Of a stretch of DNA of 64,000 nucleotides, positions 1 through 8,437 are shown one piece after another. The notes beneath the pieces are model-generated. The model was not told the DNA's origin and ran no database searches. It saw only the letters and a list, made by a program, of their open reading frames with translations. Origin of the DNA: CBDCRK01 sp965220955 (GTDB lineage Bacteria > Desulfobacterota > Binatia > Bin18 > CBDCRK01); assembly GCA_965220955.1 (NCBI GenBank), contig CBDCRK010000047.1, positions 114,411 through 178,410 on the forward strand. Direction: 5' to 3'. A program made the position numbers and the translations under genes. Position 1 is the stretch's first letter. The number at the start of each line of letters is the position of its first letter.

Positions 1-497
1 GCAAGCCGTCCTTTGCCCTCATAACCGCAGGCTAGAGGGCCTTCTCCTGGCTCAATGAGGCTATAACCAAATGATCTGAGCTTAGCTACGTTTTGCTGAA
101 GGATAGGGTTGTCATACATGTACACGTTCATTGCCGGGGCAATGAGGACAGGAGCGGTTGTAGCCATGATGACCGTGGTGAGAAGGTCATCGGCAATACC
201 GCTGGCAAGTTTGCCAATAATGTTTGCGGTGGCCGGAGCAATGAGAAGGGCATCAGCGCTGTCAGCTAGGCGAATGTGACCGATCTCAGACTCCTGCGTG
301 AGGCTGAATGTGTCTGTGGCAACCGGATTCCCGGACAGGGTCTGAAAGGTAAGGGGGGTAATGAACTCCTGGGCATTCTTAGTCATAATTACTCTGACCG
401 TAGCCCCTTCGTCGACAAGGATACGTGTAACTTCTGCTGCCTTATAACAGGCAATGCTGCCAGAGAGGGCCAAAACGATGGTTTTGCCTTTAAGCAT
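1..497 (-). CDS. coaBC: Phosphopantothenoylcysteine decarboxylase/ligase, N-terminal part (runs off the window)
   Basis: The visible 165 residues match the flavoprotein (CoaC) half of Dfp/CoaBC, which decarboxylates phosphopantothenoylcysteine in coenzyme A synthesis; in CoaBC the C-terminal half makes that substrate from phosphopantothenate and cysteine. The start ATG is at 497. The protein opens with KTIVLALSGSIACYKAAE, the typical flavin-binding opening. It then shows LIAPATANIIGKLASGIADD and the APAMNVYMYDNP segment, which in this family carries the conserved Asn of the active site. The C-terminal ligase domain would lie to the left of the window and cannot be checked, so a stand-alone CoaC is possible but less usual in bacteria. 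The gene is followed upstream by two overlapping minus-strand genes that may share its transcript. Confidence 0.9.
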   Translation of the reverse strand, partial: MLKGKTIVLALSGSIACYKAAEVTRILVDEGATVRVIMTKNAQEFITPLTFQTLSGNPVATDTFSLTQESEIGHIRLADSADALLIAPATANIIGKLASGIADDLLTTVIMATTAPVLIAPAMNVYMYDNPILQQNVAKLRSFGYSLIEPGEGPLACGYEGKGRL

Positions 498-545
498 GAT
501 TACATTCCACCTGTGCTAGACAGAGATTGGAGTCCATCCTTGTCT

Positions 546-737
546 CTATCTCTCCTTTCTCTTCCATCCCTGTAGCGCACCGACGAGAGCAAGAAAAGCC
601 CCAGCGATGATAATAGCGATTCCCCAGCCGTCGAGGGTGGTCTCCAAGGCAATACCTGTCCCTAGCATAATGACCATTGTGCCGAGCACTCGCTTGCCAT
701 GACCACGGGGAGATGGTGATATCTCGATAGGGTTCAT
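546..737 (-). CDS. Small two-helix membrane protein (63 aa), unknown
   Basis: This 63-residue protein starts MNPIEISPSPRGHGKR and then has two hydrophobic segments, roughly residues 18-33 and 36-53 (GWGIAIIIAGAFLALVGAL), ending in the basic tail QGWKRKER. Its ATG overlaps the TGA of the preceding CDP-alcohol phosphatidyltransferase gene in an ATGA arrangement (737-734), which strongly suggests translational coupling. An upstream in-frame ATG would start inside the phosphatidyltransferase gene and is not supported. No family is recognised. The context suggests a membrane partner of phospholipid synthesis, but that is inference only. Confidence 0.6.
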   Translation of the reverse strand: MNPIEISPSPRGHGKRVLGTMVIMLGTGIALETTLDGWGIAIIIAGAFLALVGALQGWKRKER

Positions 738-1468
738 GGTTTGCGTAGCGAGGTCGCCACAAAAAGGATACGATGCACCGCTGTGATGTTTGCTAACACT
801 GCCATAGTTACTAGACAGGCAGTCAGTACCGCGTGGACGGGTAAGCATAGGAGGTGGTTAAGTATAGTGCTAAGCAAGGAGCCCCCGCCCAGGAGAAGGT
901 AGCGCTCTGCTCGTTGCATCATTCCCACCTGACACTCTACTCCCAATCCCTCGGCTCGGGCCCGGGTGTAGCTTACCATCATAGAACCGATAAACGCCAG
1001 AACCACTGCCCAAAGCACCCAGGAATAAATAAAGAATACTCCTAGGCCCAAATAGGTAAAAAACTCCGCGTATCGATCCACCACTGAGTCGATGAATGCT
1101 CCTCGACTACTAGCTTGACCGGTGTTACGAGCCACCCCGCCATCAAGAAGATCTAAGACTCCACTCTCGAGTACCAGCCAGCCACCCAAGAAGACCGCAC
1201 CGCTGCTGTAAGCAAGCCCGGCAAAGAGACTTATGCCGAGTTGGGCATAAGTAAGTAGATTAGGAGGGGTATGCCAGCGAATAAGGATATACTCAAAGGG
1301 AGAGAGCATATCTCGCAGCCATTGTCCGAAGTGATCGCGGGCAATGGGGGCAGGCTGTAGACGACGAAAGAAGCCCCTAACGCTAAGGGAAGTTGCGAAG
1401 ATCAAATAAAGGAGAAAGCCTAAAGCAAGCCATGGCCAGCAGATGGCATCGGGTAAGAATTCAGCCAT
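734..1468 (-). CDS. CDP-alcohol phosphatidyltransferase family membrane enzyme
   Basis: The 244-residue protein carries the full family signature D-x2-DG-x2-AR-x8-G-x3-D-x3-D, read as DLLDGGVAR followed by GAFIDSVVD at about residues 105-130. These four aspartates bind the metal ions that activate the CDP-linked lipid donor. Several hydrophobic segments surround the motif, as expected for an integral inner-membrane enzyme. The family makes phosphatidylglycerol phosphate, phosphatidylserine, phosphatidylinositol phosphate or phosphatidylcholine; the sequence alone does not decide which. The gene overlaps the small membrane protein downstream and lies divergent from the polyprenyl synthetase gene. 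About 65 bp separate the two start codons, so the promoters must be packed there. Confidence 0.9.
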   Translation of the reverse strand: MAEFLPDAICWPWLALGFLLYLIFATSLSVRGFFRRLQPAPIARDHFGQWLRDMLSPFEYILIRWHTPPNLLTYAQLGISLFAGLAYSSGAVFLGGWLVLESGVLDLLDGGVARNTGQASSRGAFIDSVVDRYAEFFTYLGLGVFFIYSWVLWAVVLAFIGSMMVSYTRARAEGLGVECQVGMMQRAERYLLLGGGSLLSTILNHLLCLPVHAVLTACLVTMAVLANITAVHRILFVATSLRKP

Positions 1469-1532
1469 CAGACTTCCTGTCCTGAAGGGCTAACATAGGT
1501 CTCTAACGAAGTAAAGAGGAGGCAACTCAGAT

Positions 1533-2572
1533 ATGGTGGCAGAGGACCTTGACCTTTTCCCTTCTTTTGGCATGATGGGGCTCAGTGTGAGTCCAAAAAA
1601 AAAGACATAGTTGAATCCCTATCCTCTTTTCAGCTTCTCATCGCTTCCGAACTCCATCAGGTTGAGGAAAAGCTGACCCAACTACTTCATTCGCGAGAGC
1701 CTCTTATCACAGACATTTCACAGTACCTTATCAACGCTGGGGGCAAACGAGTCCGGCCGGCGGTAGCGCTACTTGTATTCAAGGCTTGTGGTGGTGAGGA
1801 TACTCTTGACATGGTTGATGTGGCGGTGGCTCTTGAACTTATTCATTCCGCTTCACTCCTGCACGACGATATTATCGACGGTGGAGAAGTAAGGCGAGGC
1901 AGAGCCTCAGCCTTTCGCAGGTTTGGTTTGGCTGACACTTTAGTGGCTGGTGATTTTCTCTTTGGCAAGGCATTTGCGCTATGTGGTCGCTTTGAGGAAA
2001 AGGTGATCTCCTGGGCGGCGGACGCATGCATTAGTCTTACTGAAGGGGAGGTGATGCAAAGTCGATTTCGTCACAATCCACAGGTGACTGCGGACGACTA
2101 TTTTGAAATTATTTCCCGTAAAACCGCGGCTCTTTTTGCCCAGGGTGCCAGGGTTGGAGCATACCTCGCTGGAGCCGGGGAACGAGTGGTCGATGCCATG
2201 GCGGAGTGTGGCTTTCGCCTTGGCATGGCTTTTCAAATTGTTGATGACCTGTTAGATGTTGAGGGCAAAGTACGTGACACCGGCAAGTCCAGGGGCATTG
2301 ATCTTAGGGATGGAAATCCCTCTCTACCCGTTATCCTTGCTCTAAAGAGTGATCTACAGGTAAAGCGGATTTTTCAGAAGAAAACTCCTACACGTCGAGA
2401 GGTTATAGCTGCCTTAGAGAGAATTCGACGCTCGGGGGTACTTGAGGTTGCCCGGAGCTTTGCGGAAGAATATGTAGCCGAAGCTCTAACCTCCCTGCGC
2501 TTTCTTTCTGTCTCTCCCTACCATACTACCCTTTCGCGGCTGATCGACCAACTTGTTGACCGAACGGCTTAA
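1533..2572 (+). CDS. Polyprenyl (trans-isoprenyl) diphosphate synthase, needs a -1 shift at an A9 run
   Basis: The enzyme condenses isopentenyl diphosphate onto an allylic primer to make long-chain polyprenyl diphosphates for quinones or the cell-wall carrier lipid. Both aspartate-rich motifs are present, LLHDDIIDGGEVRRG and QIVDDLLDVEG, and the conserved segment GGKRVRPAVALL lies before the first. That segment is in the main frame, but this frame has no ATG, GTG or TTG between a stop at 1550 and the ATG at 1811, so the 1811 start would delete it. In another frame an ATG at 1533 with Shine-Dalgarno AGGAGG at 1517-1522 reads MVAEDLDLFPSFGMMG, then reaches nine A residues (1595-1603) and stops at 1608. 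A -1 shift at the A run joins the two into one normal-length protein of about 346 residues. Either one A is missing from the assembly or the gene uses slippage. Confidence 0.82.
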
Positions 2573-2629
2573 ACGCCCCAGGTTCGTTTTTAGCAATATA
2601 GAGTTTCTACCGCTAAAGACGAACCATCC

Positions 2630-3634
2630 TTGAATACCCCCCCCGATAGTGTTAATGGAAGTTTTATAGTGGGTCCGGAAACATTGTCAGACACATTCAA
2701 GAATCTTCTTGCTTCGGTACGACAACACATCGAATATCTTAAAGAATGTGGAGTGGATGGATTGTCTGTCCACTTAAAACCAGAGATGAGAAGAGCAGAA
2801 CTGGCCCGTCCCCAGCTACAGGCTGCGGACCGTGAGCCATCAGGATGGAAGGCTAGGGGGACGGTGCTTTCAACCCCGGGTCTCAACTCAGAACAGGCGG
2901 ATCTCCAGACTGGCCCTTTGACAAAACCTGCGGCTTCACCTAGGAGAGGTCCAGGTACGGGCAGCAATCTTTTCCTGTCTCCGGGAGTAGTCAAGGCGCA
3001 GACGCTTACGGAACTGCAGGCGGAGATTGATAATTGTCAGCTTTGCGGACTGTGCCAGAGCCGCACTCACATTGTATTTGGCGTAGGTGATCCCAAGGCA
3101 GATCTTGTTTTTGTGGGGGAGGCGCCAGGACGAGATGAAGATATAAAAGGTGAGCCCTTTGTCGGCCGGGCAGGTCAGCTCCTCACTGAGATTATTACCA
3201 AAGGTATGGGACTTCGCCGGGAGGAAGTATACATAGCTAACGTAGTCAAGTGCCGCCCGCCAGAGAACCGTAACCCAGAAACAGCCGAGATCTCTGCTTG
3301 CGAGCCCTTCCTGATAAAACAGCTTGAGTTAATCCAGCCCAAGGTTATTGTTGCGCTTGGCACATTTGCTGCGCAAACGCTCCTCAGGATCCGCACGCCG
3401 ATCACGCGTATGCGTGGAGTGTGGCACAACTACCATGGGATCAAGGTGATGCCCACGTTTCACCCGGCCTATTTACTACGCAATCCGCAGGACAAAAAGA
3501 TTGTATGGAAAGATATCCAGGAGGTCATGCAGGAGCTGGGTATAAGGAGAGCCGTCCAATCCCATCGAACCGGCTCCAGTCAGGCTCCCCGGCTGGGCTC
3601 AGGACCGGCTTTGAAGTTATCAGGAGGCGCATGA
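2630..3634 (+). CDS. Family-4 uracil-DNA glycosylase with Fe-S cluster
   Basis: The C-terminal 200 residues are a type-4 uracil-DNA glycosylase, which removes uracil from DNA to begin base-excision repair. Motif A reads VGEAPGRDED and motif B reads FHPAYLLRNP. Four cysteines in the usual order (CQLC, then VKC and the Cys in ISACEPF) would bind a [4Fe-4S] cluster. The first about 120 residues contain a helical piece (VRQHIEYLKECGVDGL) often seen in front of this domain, then a low-complexity linker. The only in-frame start before this helix is a TTG at 2630, with no strong ribosome site, so the exact start is uncertain. The gene ends 3 bp before nfeD, so the two are probably cotranscribed. Confidence 0.85.
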   Translation: MNTPPDSVNGSFIVGPETLSDTFKNLLASVRQHIEYLKECGVDGLSVHLKPEMRRAELARPQLQAADREPSGWKARGTVLSTPGLNSEQADLQTGPLTKPAASPRRGPGTGSNLFLSPGVVKAQTLTELQAEIDNCQLCGLCQSRTHIVFGVGDPKADLVFVGEAPGRDEDIKGEPFVGRAGQLLTEIITKGMGLRREEVYIANVVKCRPPENRNPETAEISACEPFLIKQLELIQPKVIVALGTFAAQTLLRIRTPITRMRGVWHNYHGIKVMPTFHPAYLLRNPQDKKIVWKDIQEVMQELGIRRAVQSHRTGSSQAPRLGSGPALKLSGGA

Positions 3635-3637
3635 TCA

Positions 3638-5008
3638 ATGACAGACCAAGCAAAAGACATATATTGCGGAGGCGCTGTTCGGGGCAGGGGTAGGCCTTGG
3701 ACCTTAGACCACGGATTCTTACTTATGATCTTTTTGGGGCTCATGCTTTTGAATCCCAAGACGGCCTGGGCGAGGCATGTTAATCTTATTGTTATTGATG
3801 GCACCATTAATCCAGCGGTAGCGGATTTCATTCATGAGAATATTGTCCGTACCCAGGCAGAGGGTGCATTAGCCCTGGTTATCCAGCTGGACACGCCGGG
3901 TGGGCTACTTAGCTCAACCAAGACTATTGTTAAGGACATTCTGGGTGCGCCGGTGCCGGTAATTGTTTACGTTGCTCCCAGTGGGGCCGGTGCTGGCTCG
4001 GCAGGAGTCTTTATTACCATGGCATCGCATGTCGCCGCCATGGCTCCAGGGACTAACATTGGTGCAGCTCACCCAGTAAGTGGAGGAGGACAGGATATTG
4101 AAGGGGATATGAGGGAAAAGATAGAGAACTTTACGGCCTCATTCGGCGAAACCATTGCCCAACGCCGGGGGCGTAATGTAGAGTGGGCGGAGAGGGCGGT
4201 GCGGGAGAGTGTGTCCATTACCGAGGCTGAGGCTCTGGAGAAAAATGTAATTGACCTTGTGGCTAGAGACCTCCAGGATCTCCTGCGCCAGGCTGAGGAC
4301 CTTAAGGTGGAAGTGGGAAATACTGAGGTCGCTCTTGACTTTAAGGAATCTAGGACAGCAGACGGCCAAGTGCGGGTAGTGGCCATTGATATGCGGCTGA
4401 AACAGAAGGTGCTCAACGTTATCGCTGACCCCAATATTGCCTATCTATTGATGATGGCTGGAATCCTGGGCCTCTATCTAGAATTCTCCCACCCGGGGAC
4501 GATCCTACCTGGGCTAGCCGGTGGCATTTGTCTCCTTTTGGCACTCACAGCTTTTCAAGTACTGCCCATTAACTACGCTGGTCTACTCCTCATTCTATTG
4601 GGAATGGGTCTGTTGCTGGCGGAGTTATTTCTCCCGTCCTTTGGTATTCTGGGAATAGGGGGCATTGTCTCCTTTGCCTTGGGATCGCTCTTTCTTTTTG
4701 ATACCCCGGAATCGGATCTAGTAGTGGATCGTTCCATTATTTTTACCGTGGTAGCGTGTGTTAGTGCGGTAATGTTGATTGTGGGCAGCCTAGCAATTGG
4801 AGCTTGGCGGCGAAAATCGCTCTTGGGACAAGAGGGCATGGTGGGCGAGATAGGGGAGGTGAAAGTCCGGCTTTCTCCCCGGGGAAGGGTGTGGGTGCAC
4901 GGAGAATATTGGAATGCAGAAAGTGAGGAGGAGATGGAGGCAGGGGAGCAAGTGCGAGTTGTTGGGATTGTGGGAATGGTTCTGAGGGTGAGAAGATTGG
5001 TTAGCTGA
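3638..5008 (+). CDS. nfeD: NfeD-type membrane serine protease (ClpP-like plus NfeD C-terminal domain)
   Basis: This 456-residue protein has an N-terminal signal or anchor segment (FLLMIFLGLMLLNPKTAWA, about residues 29-47). A ClpP/crotonase-like protease domain follows, with LDTPGGLL and the serine segment APSGAGAGSAGVFI. Four or so membrane helices come next (about 265-390), and a C-terminal OB-fold NfeD domain (GMVGEIGEVKVRLSPRG). The family cleaves stomatin-like membrane proteins, and the gene for such a partner follows 23 bp downstream. That arrangement is the classic long-NfeD/slipin operon thought to maintain membrane quality. The start at 3638 is directly after the preceding gene's stop. 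Confidence 0.92.
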   Translation: MTDQAKDIYCGGAVRGRGRPWTLDHGFLLMIFLGLMLLNPKTAWARHVNLIVIDGTINPAVADFIHENIVRTQAEGALALVIQLDTPGGLLSSTKTIVKDILGAPVPVIVYVAPSGAGAGSAGVFITMASHVAAMAPGTNIGAAHPVSGGGQDIEGDMREKIENFTASFGETIAQRRGRNVEWAERAVRESVSITEAEALEKNVIDLVARDLQDLLRQAEDLKVEVGNTEVALDFKESRTADGQVRVVAIDMRLKQKVLNVIADPNIAYLLMMAGILGLYLEFSHPGTILPGLAGGICLLLALTAFQVLPINYAGLLLILLGMGLLLAELFLPSFGILGIGGIVSFALGSLFLFDTPESDLVVDRSIIFTVVACVSAVMLIVGSLAIGAWRRKSLLGQEGMVGEIGEVKVRLSPRGRVWVHGEYWNAESEEEMEAGEQVRVVGIVGMVLRVRRLVS

Positions 5009-5031
5009 TTGCCGGCGTCAGGAGGTGCCCT

Positions 5032-5778
5032 ATGCTTAACGTGCTCGTGTTCTTTTTGTTTGTTGTGGCGTTGCTCATTAGTGGCATAAAGGTCTTACGG
5101 GAATATGAGCGGGGAGTTATCTTTCGTCTAGGCCGTTTGGTACCTTATCGTGGTCCGGGGATTATCTATGTTATACCGTTGATTGAGCGGATGCAGCGAA
5201 TTGAGTTGCGTACGATTACCCTGGATATTCCCTCTCAGGATGTGGTTACCAAGGATAACATCTCAGTTAAGGTGAACGCGGTCCTCTATTTTCGTGTAGT
5301 TGAGCCCAGTAAAGCAATTGTTGAGATAGAAAACTACCTTTTTGCTACTTCTCAGCTCTCCCAGACAACACTAAGAAGCGTGTGTGGCCAGGCTGAACTA
5401 GATGAGCTGCTGGCGGAGAGAGATAAGATTAATGCCCACATCCAGGAGATCGTGGATGCCCAGACCGATCCCTGGGGGATAAAGGTAGTATTAGTAGAAC
5501 TCAAGCACATTGACCTGCCCCAAGAGATGCAACGGGCCATTGCCCGGCAGGCTGAGGCAGAGCGCGAGCGGCGGGCCAAGGTGATTAATGCAGAGGGAGA
5601 ATTTCAGGCGGCCCAACGTCTGGCCGATGCCTCGGAGATCATCGAACAGCACCCAGCAGCTATCCAGCTTCGTTACCTGCAGACTCTTGCCGAGGTAGCA
5701 GTGGAGAACAATTCCACCACGTTGTTTCCGGTGCCTATTGACCTACTTAGACCGCTTCTACAGCGGCGGACGACGTAA
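5032..5778 (+). CDS. Slipin (stomatin/prohibitin-family membrane protein)
   Basis: The 248-residue protein begins with one hydrophobic hairpin (LVFFLFVVALLISGIKVL) and continues with the SPFH/band-7 domain: REYERGVIFRLGR, GPGIIYVIPLIERM, LRSVCGQAELDELLAERDKIN and the charged helix IARQAEAERERRAKVI. Slipins scaffold membrane microdomains and are substrates or partners of NfeD proteases. The start ATG at 5032 is preceded by AGGAGG at a good distance. The gene closes the operon; a hairpin followed by a T-run lies directly downstream. Confidence 0.93.
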   Translation: MLNVLVFFLFVVALLISGIKVLREYERGVIFRLGRLVPYRGPGIIYVIPLIERMQRIELRTITLDIPSQDVVTKDNISVKVNAVLYFRVVEPSKAIVEIENYLFATSQLSQTTLRSVCGQAELDELLAERDKINAHIQEIVDAQTDPWGIKVVLVELKHIDLPQEMQRAIARQAEAERERRAKVINAEGEFQAAQRLADASEIIEQHPAAIQLRYLQTLAEVAVENNSTTLFPVPIDLLRPLLQRRTT

Positions 5779-5843
5779 AAGTGAAGAGTGAAGAATGAAA
5801 GTTAGCAACCCATAACTGATGAATCTTCATCCTTTACTTTTTT
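5777..5843 (+). terminator. Imperfect hairpin with T-run after the slipin gene
   Basis: The arms at 5777-5793 and 5825-5841 match at 14 of 17 positions and are followed by a T-run to 5843. The left arm is made of 7-bp units (AGTGAAG twice, then a variant). This is a plausible intrinsic terminator, although the queA start at 5847 follows at once with no recognisable ribosome site, so it may also affect queA translation. Confidence 0.5.
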
Positions 5844-5846
5844 GCT

Positions 5847-6932
5847 ATGCGCCTTGCTGACTTTGACTACAATCTCCCTAGGGATCTTATTGCCCAGGAG
5901 CCGGCAGATAAGCGAGACAATTCCCGCCTCATGGTAGTGAGAAGGGAGAGTGGATCTCTTGCTCATCACCATTGCTCTGCACTTGCACGTTTTCTTCCAG
6001 AAAACAGTGTTCTGGTTCTTAATGACACCCGGGTTTTTCCTGCCCGCCTTAGAGGGCGGAAAGAGACGGGTGGGCAGGTTGAAGTTCTTCTCTTGCATCC
6101 CTGCAGCCAGGTTGAGGACGGGCCTTTCGAATTCTCTCAGGGCAGGAGCCAACCTGGAGAGGGCGAGGTGTGGGAGGTGATGGTCAGAGTGTCTACTCGA
6201 CTAAGACGCGGTGAAAAGATAATTTTCGCTCCAGAGTTTTGGGGAGAGTGGGAGGGGGGGGTAGGCAACGGCCACTGGTATCTGAGGTTGTTTGCTCAGG
6301 AAAATCTTTTTTCTGTGCTGGAGCGGGTTGGCGAGGTCCCTCTGCCTCCATACATTAAAAGACCAGAGGGTCTTCTGGCTAAGGACTGGGATAGGTATCA
6401 GACTGTTTATGCAAAGAAAGTTGGGGCAGTGGCTGCACCGACTGCAGGTCTTCACTTTACCCCCGATTTGCTTAAGACCTTGCAGAATCAGGGAATAGAG
6501 GTTCTCTTTCTCACCCTTCATGTTGGACCGGGAACGTTTCAACCTATCCGCATCGAAGTGGTTGAAAGCCACATAATGGGAGGGGAAGGGTATGAGGTCA
6601 ATGTAGAGGTTGCGGACAGGATTAGCTTGGCAAAGGTTAGCGGAAAGAAGATTATTGCTGTAGGAACCTCTACTTCTCGGGCTCTAGAGTCGGCGGGTAC
6701 GCAGGATGGGTTAGTACGATCAGGCAGAGCACGGACCAATCTGTTTGTCTACCCTGGTTATACCTTTAAGATCATTGATGGACTCCTAACAAACTTTCAT
6801 CCGCCTCGCTCGACCTCTCTTCTTTTAGTCTCTGCTTTTGCCGATCAGGATCTGATTCGACGGGCTTATGAGGAAGCGATTATGAGATCTTACCATTTCT
6901 ATAGCTACGGAGATGCAATGCTCATTTTGTAG
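5847..6932 (+). CDS. queA: tRNA preQ1(34) S-adenosylmethionine ribosyltransferase-isomerase
   Basis: QueA moves the ribosyl group of S-adenosylmethionine onto preQ1 in tRNA to form epoxyqueuosine, the penultimate step of queuosine synthesis. The 361-residue length is normal. Family hallmarks include FDYNLPRDLIAQEPADKRD near the start, VLVLNDTRVFPARLRG, VGAVAAPTAGLHF, TLHVGPGTFQPI and FHPPRSTSLLLVSAF. The gene sits 21 bp ahead of tgt, the enzyme acting just before it in the pathway, so the two are almost certainly one operon running on into yajC-secD. Confidence 0.97.
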   Translation: MRLADFDYNLPRDLIAQEPADKRDNSRLMVVRRESGSLAHHHCSALARFLPENSVLVLNDTRVFPARLRGRKETGGQVEVLLLHPCSQVEDGPFEFSQGRSQPGEGEVWEVMVRVSTRLRRGEKIIFAPEFWGEWEGGVGNGHWYLRLFAQENLFSVLERVGEVPLPPYIKRPEGLLAKDWDRYQTVYAKKVGAVAAPTAGLHFTPDLLKTLQNQGIEVLFLTLHVGPGTFQPIRIEVVESHIMGGEGYEVNVEVADRISLAKVSGKKIIAVGTSTSRALESAGTQDGLVRSGRARTNLFVYPGYTFKIIDGLLTNFHPPRSTSLLLVSAFADQDLIRRAYEEAIMRSYHFYSYGDAMLIL

Positions 6933-6953
6933 GGGAATCATCATTTATTTATT

Positions 6954-8060
6954 ATGTTTTCCTTCCGTGTGTACAAACGGGATGACAGGACCCAAGCGCG
7001 CCTGGGTCAGATAGTAACCTCCCATGGTTTAATAGAGACGCCAGCTTTTATGCCGGTAGCCACCCAGGGGACGGTTAAAGGGATGACACTTAGAGAGCTG
7101 TGTGAAATTGGGGCAACTATCCTCCTGGCTAATGCGTACCACCTCTACCTCCGTCCTGGGATAGAGGTGATTACATATGCCGGTGGACTTCACCGTTTCA
7201 TGAGCTGGGACGGACCTCTTCTCACTGACAGTGGGGGATATCAGATCTTTAGTCTCAAACATCTATGTAGCGTGACAGAAGAAGGGGTAGTATTTCGTTC
7301 TCACCTTGATGGCTCTATGCACTCCTGGCGACCTGAGGAAGTAATTGGTGTACAGGAAGCTTTGGGAGTAGATATTGCCATGGTGTTAGATGAGTGCCCT
7401 CCTAGTTCTGCTTCACGATCAGAGGCCGAGCGCTCATGTGCACGTACTACACGCTGGGCAAAACGGGCCTGGGCGGCTAAACGTAGAGAAACCCAGGCGC
7501 TGTTTGCCATTGTGCAGGGGGGGATTTTTCCTGATCTGCGTGTAGAGAGTACCCAAGCTCTGGTTTCTCTTGGTTTTTCGGGATATGCGGTTGGAGGCTT
7601 GAGTGTAGGAGAAGACAAGGCATTGACCTACGAGCTAGCCGGTCACACGGTTCGCTTCCTGCCCGAAGAGTCTCCGAGGTATTTGATGGGAGTAGGTACG
7701 CCTGTGGACCTACTCCATTATGTCAGTTTGGGATATGATCTCTTTGACTGTGTGTTACCTACACGGAATGGGAGAAATGGTACCCTATTTACTGCTAATG
7801 GCAAGATTAATATTCGCCGATCAGCTTACACTGCAGACCTGGGGCCGGTAGAGGATGGGTGTCTTTGTTATACCTGCCAGAATTTTTCCCGGGCCTACCT
7901 CCACCATCTGGCTGTGGCGGGAGAGATGCTTTCGGCTTCACTTAACACATTGCACAACCTCCATTTTTATTTATCGTTGATGCGGAGAATGCGCGAAGCG
8001 ATTACCTTGGGAACCTTTGCCGATTTTGCCCGGTCGTTTCTTTGCGAGTATGGTGCTTAG
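6954..8060 (+). CDS. tgt: Queuine tRNA-ribosyltransferase
   Basis: Tgt exchanges guanine-34 for preQ1 in tRNAs reading NAY codons. The 368-residue protein has LTDSGGYQIFSL (general-acid aspartate region), the loop FDCVLPTRNGRNG that holds the nucleophile aspartate, and the zinc site CLCYTCQNFSRAYLHHL. The usual PTRxARNG is here PTRNGRNG, a mild departure. It is in the classic order queA-tgt-yajC-secD. Confidence 0.97.
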   Translation: MFSFRVYKRDDRTQARLGQIVTSHGLIETPAFMPVATQGTVKGMTLRELCEIGATILLANAYHLYLRPGIEVITYAGGLHRFMSWDGPLLTDSGGYQIFSLKHLCSVTEEGVVFRSHLDGSMHSWRPEEVIGVQEALGVDIAMVLDECPPSSASRSEAERSCARTTRWAKRAWAAKRRETQALFAIVQGGIFPDLRVESTQALVSLGFSGYAVGGLSVGEDKALTYELAGHTVRFLPEESPRYLMGVGTPVDLLHYVSLGYDLFDCVLPTRNGRNGTLFTANGKINIRRSAYTADLGPVEDGCLCYTCQNFSRAYLHHLAVAGEMLSASLNTLHNLHFYLSLMRRMREAITLGTFADFARSFLCEYGA

Positions 8061-8071
8061 GAGGAGGGAAT

Positions 8072-8437
8072 ATGAGAAGCATAGCCTACGCGCAAGACAG
8101 AGGGGCGGGGCCAGTCCTGAGTCAGGCCCAAGGACCGGGTCCTCTAGTGAGTTTTCTTCCGCTCATTCTGGTATTCGCTGTATTTTATTTCCTTCTCATA
8201 CGTCCTCAGCAGCAGAAGGCTAAAGAACAGCGGACGATGATTGCTAACCTTAAACGAAACGACGAGGTTACCACCGCTGGGGGGGTCTATGGCCGTATTG
8301 TAGATCTAAGTGATAAGGTCGTCACCTTAGAGATTGCTCCCAATGTCAGGGTCCGGGTAGATCGTCCGCGCATCGACTCAGTAGTCAAGAAAGGAAAAGG
8401 AGGGAATACTGAAGAGCAGAAAGGGAAAGATAAGTGA
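8072..8437 (+). CDS. yajC: Preprotein translocase accessory subunit YajC
   Basis: YajC associates with SecDF at the Sec translocon. The 121-residue protein has one membrane helix (LVSFLPLILVFAVFYFLLI) directly followed by the signature RPQQQKAKEQ, then a small soluble domain (GGVYGRIVDL). The ATG at 8072 is chosen because AGGAGG lies at 8059-8064; an earlier in-frame start at 8042 would overlap tgt and has no ribosome site. Its TGA overlaps the GTG start of secD (8434-8437), indicating translational coupling. Confidence 0.95.
   Translation: MRSIAYAQDRGAGPVLSQAQGPGPLVSFLPLILVFAVFYFLLIRPQQQKAKEQRTMIANLKRNDEVTTAGGVYGRIVDLSDKVVTLEIAPNVRVRVDRPRIDSVVKKGKGGNTEEQKGKDK

Noticed and set aside
1811..2572. 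Polyprenyl synthase starting at the ATG at 1811
   Set aside because: This would remove the conserved GGKRVRPAV segment and about 90 residues that are clearly coding upstream.
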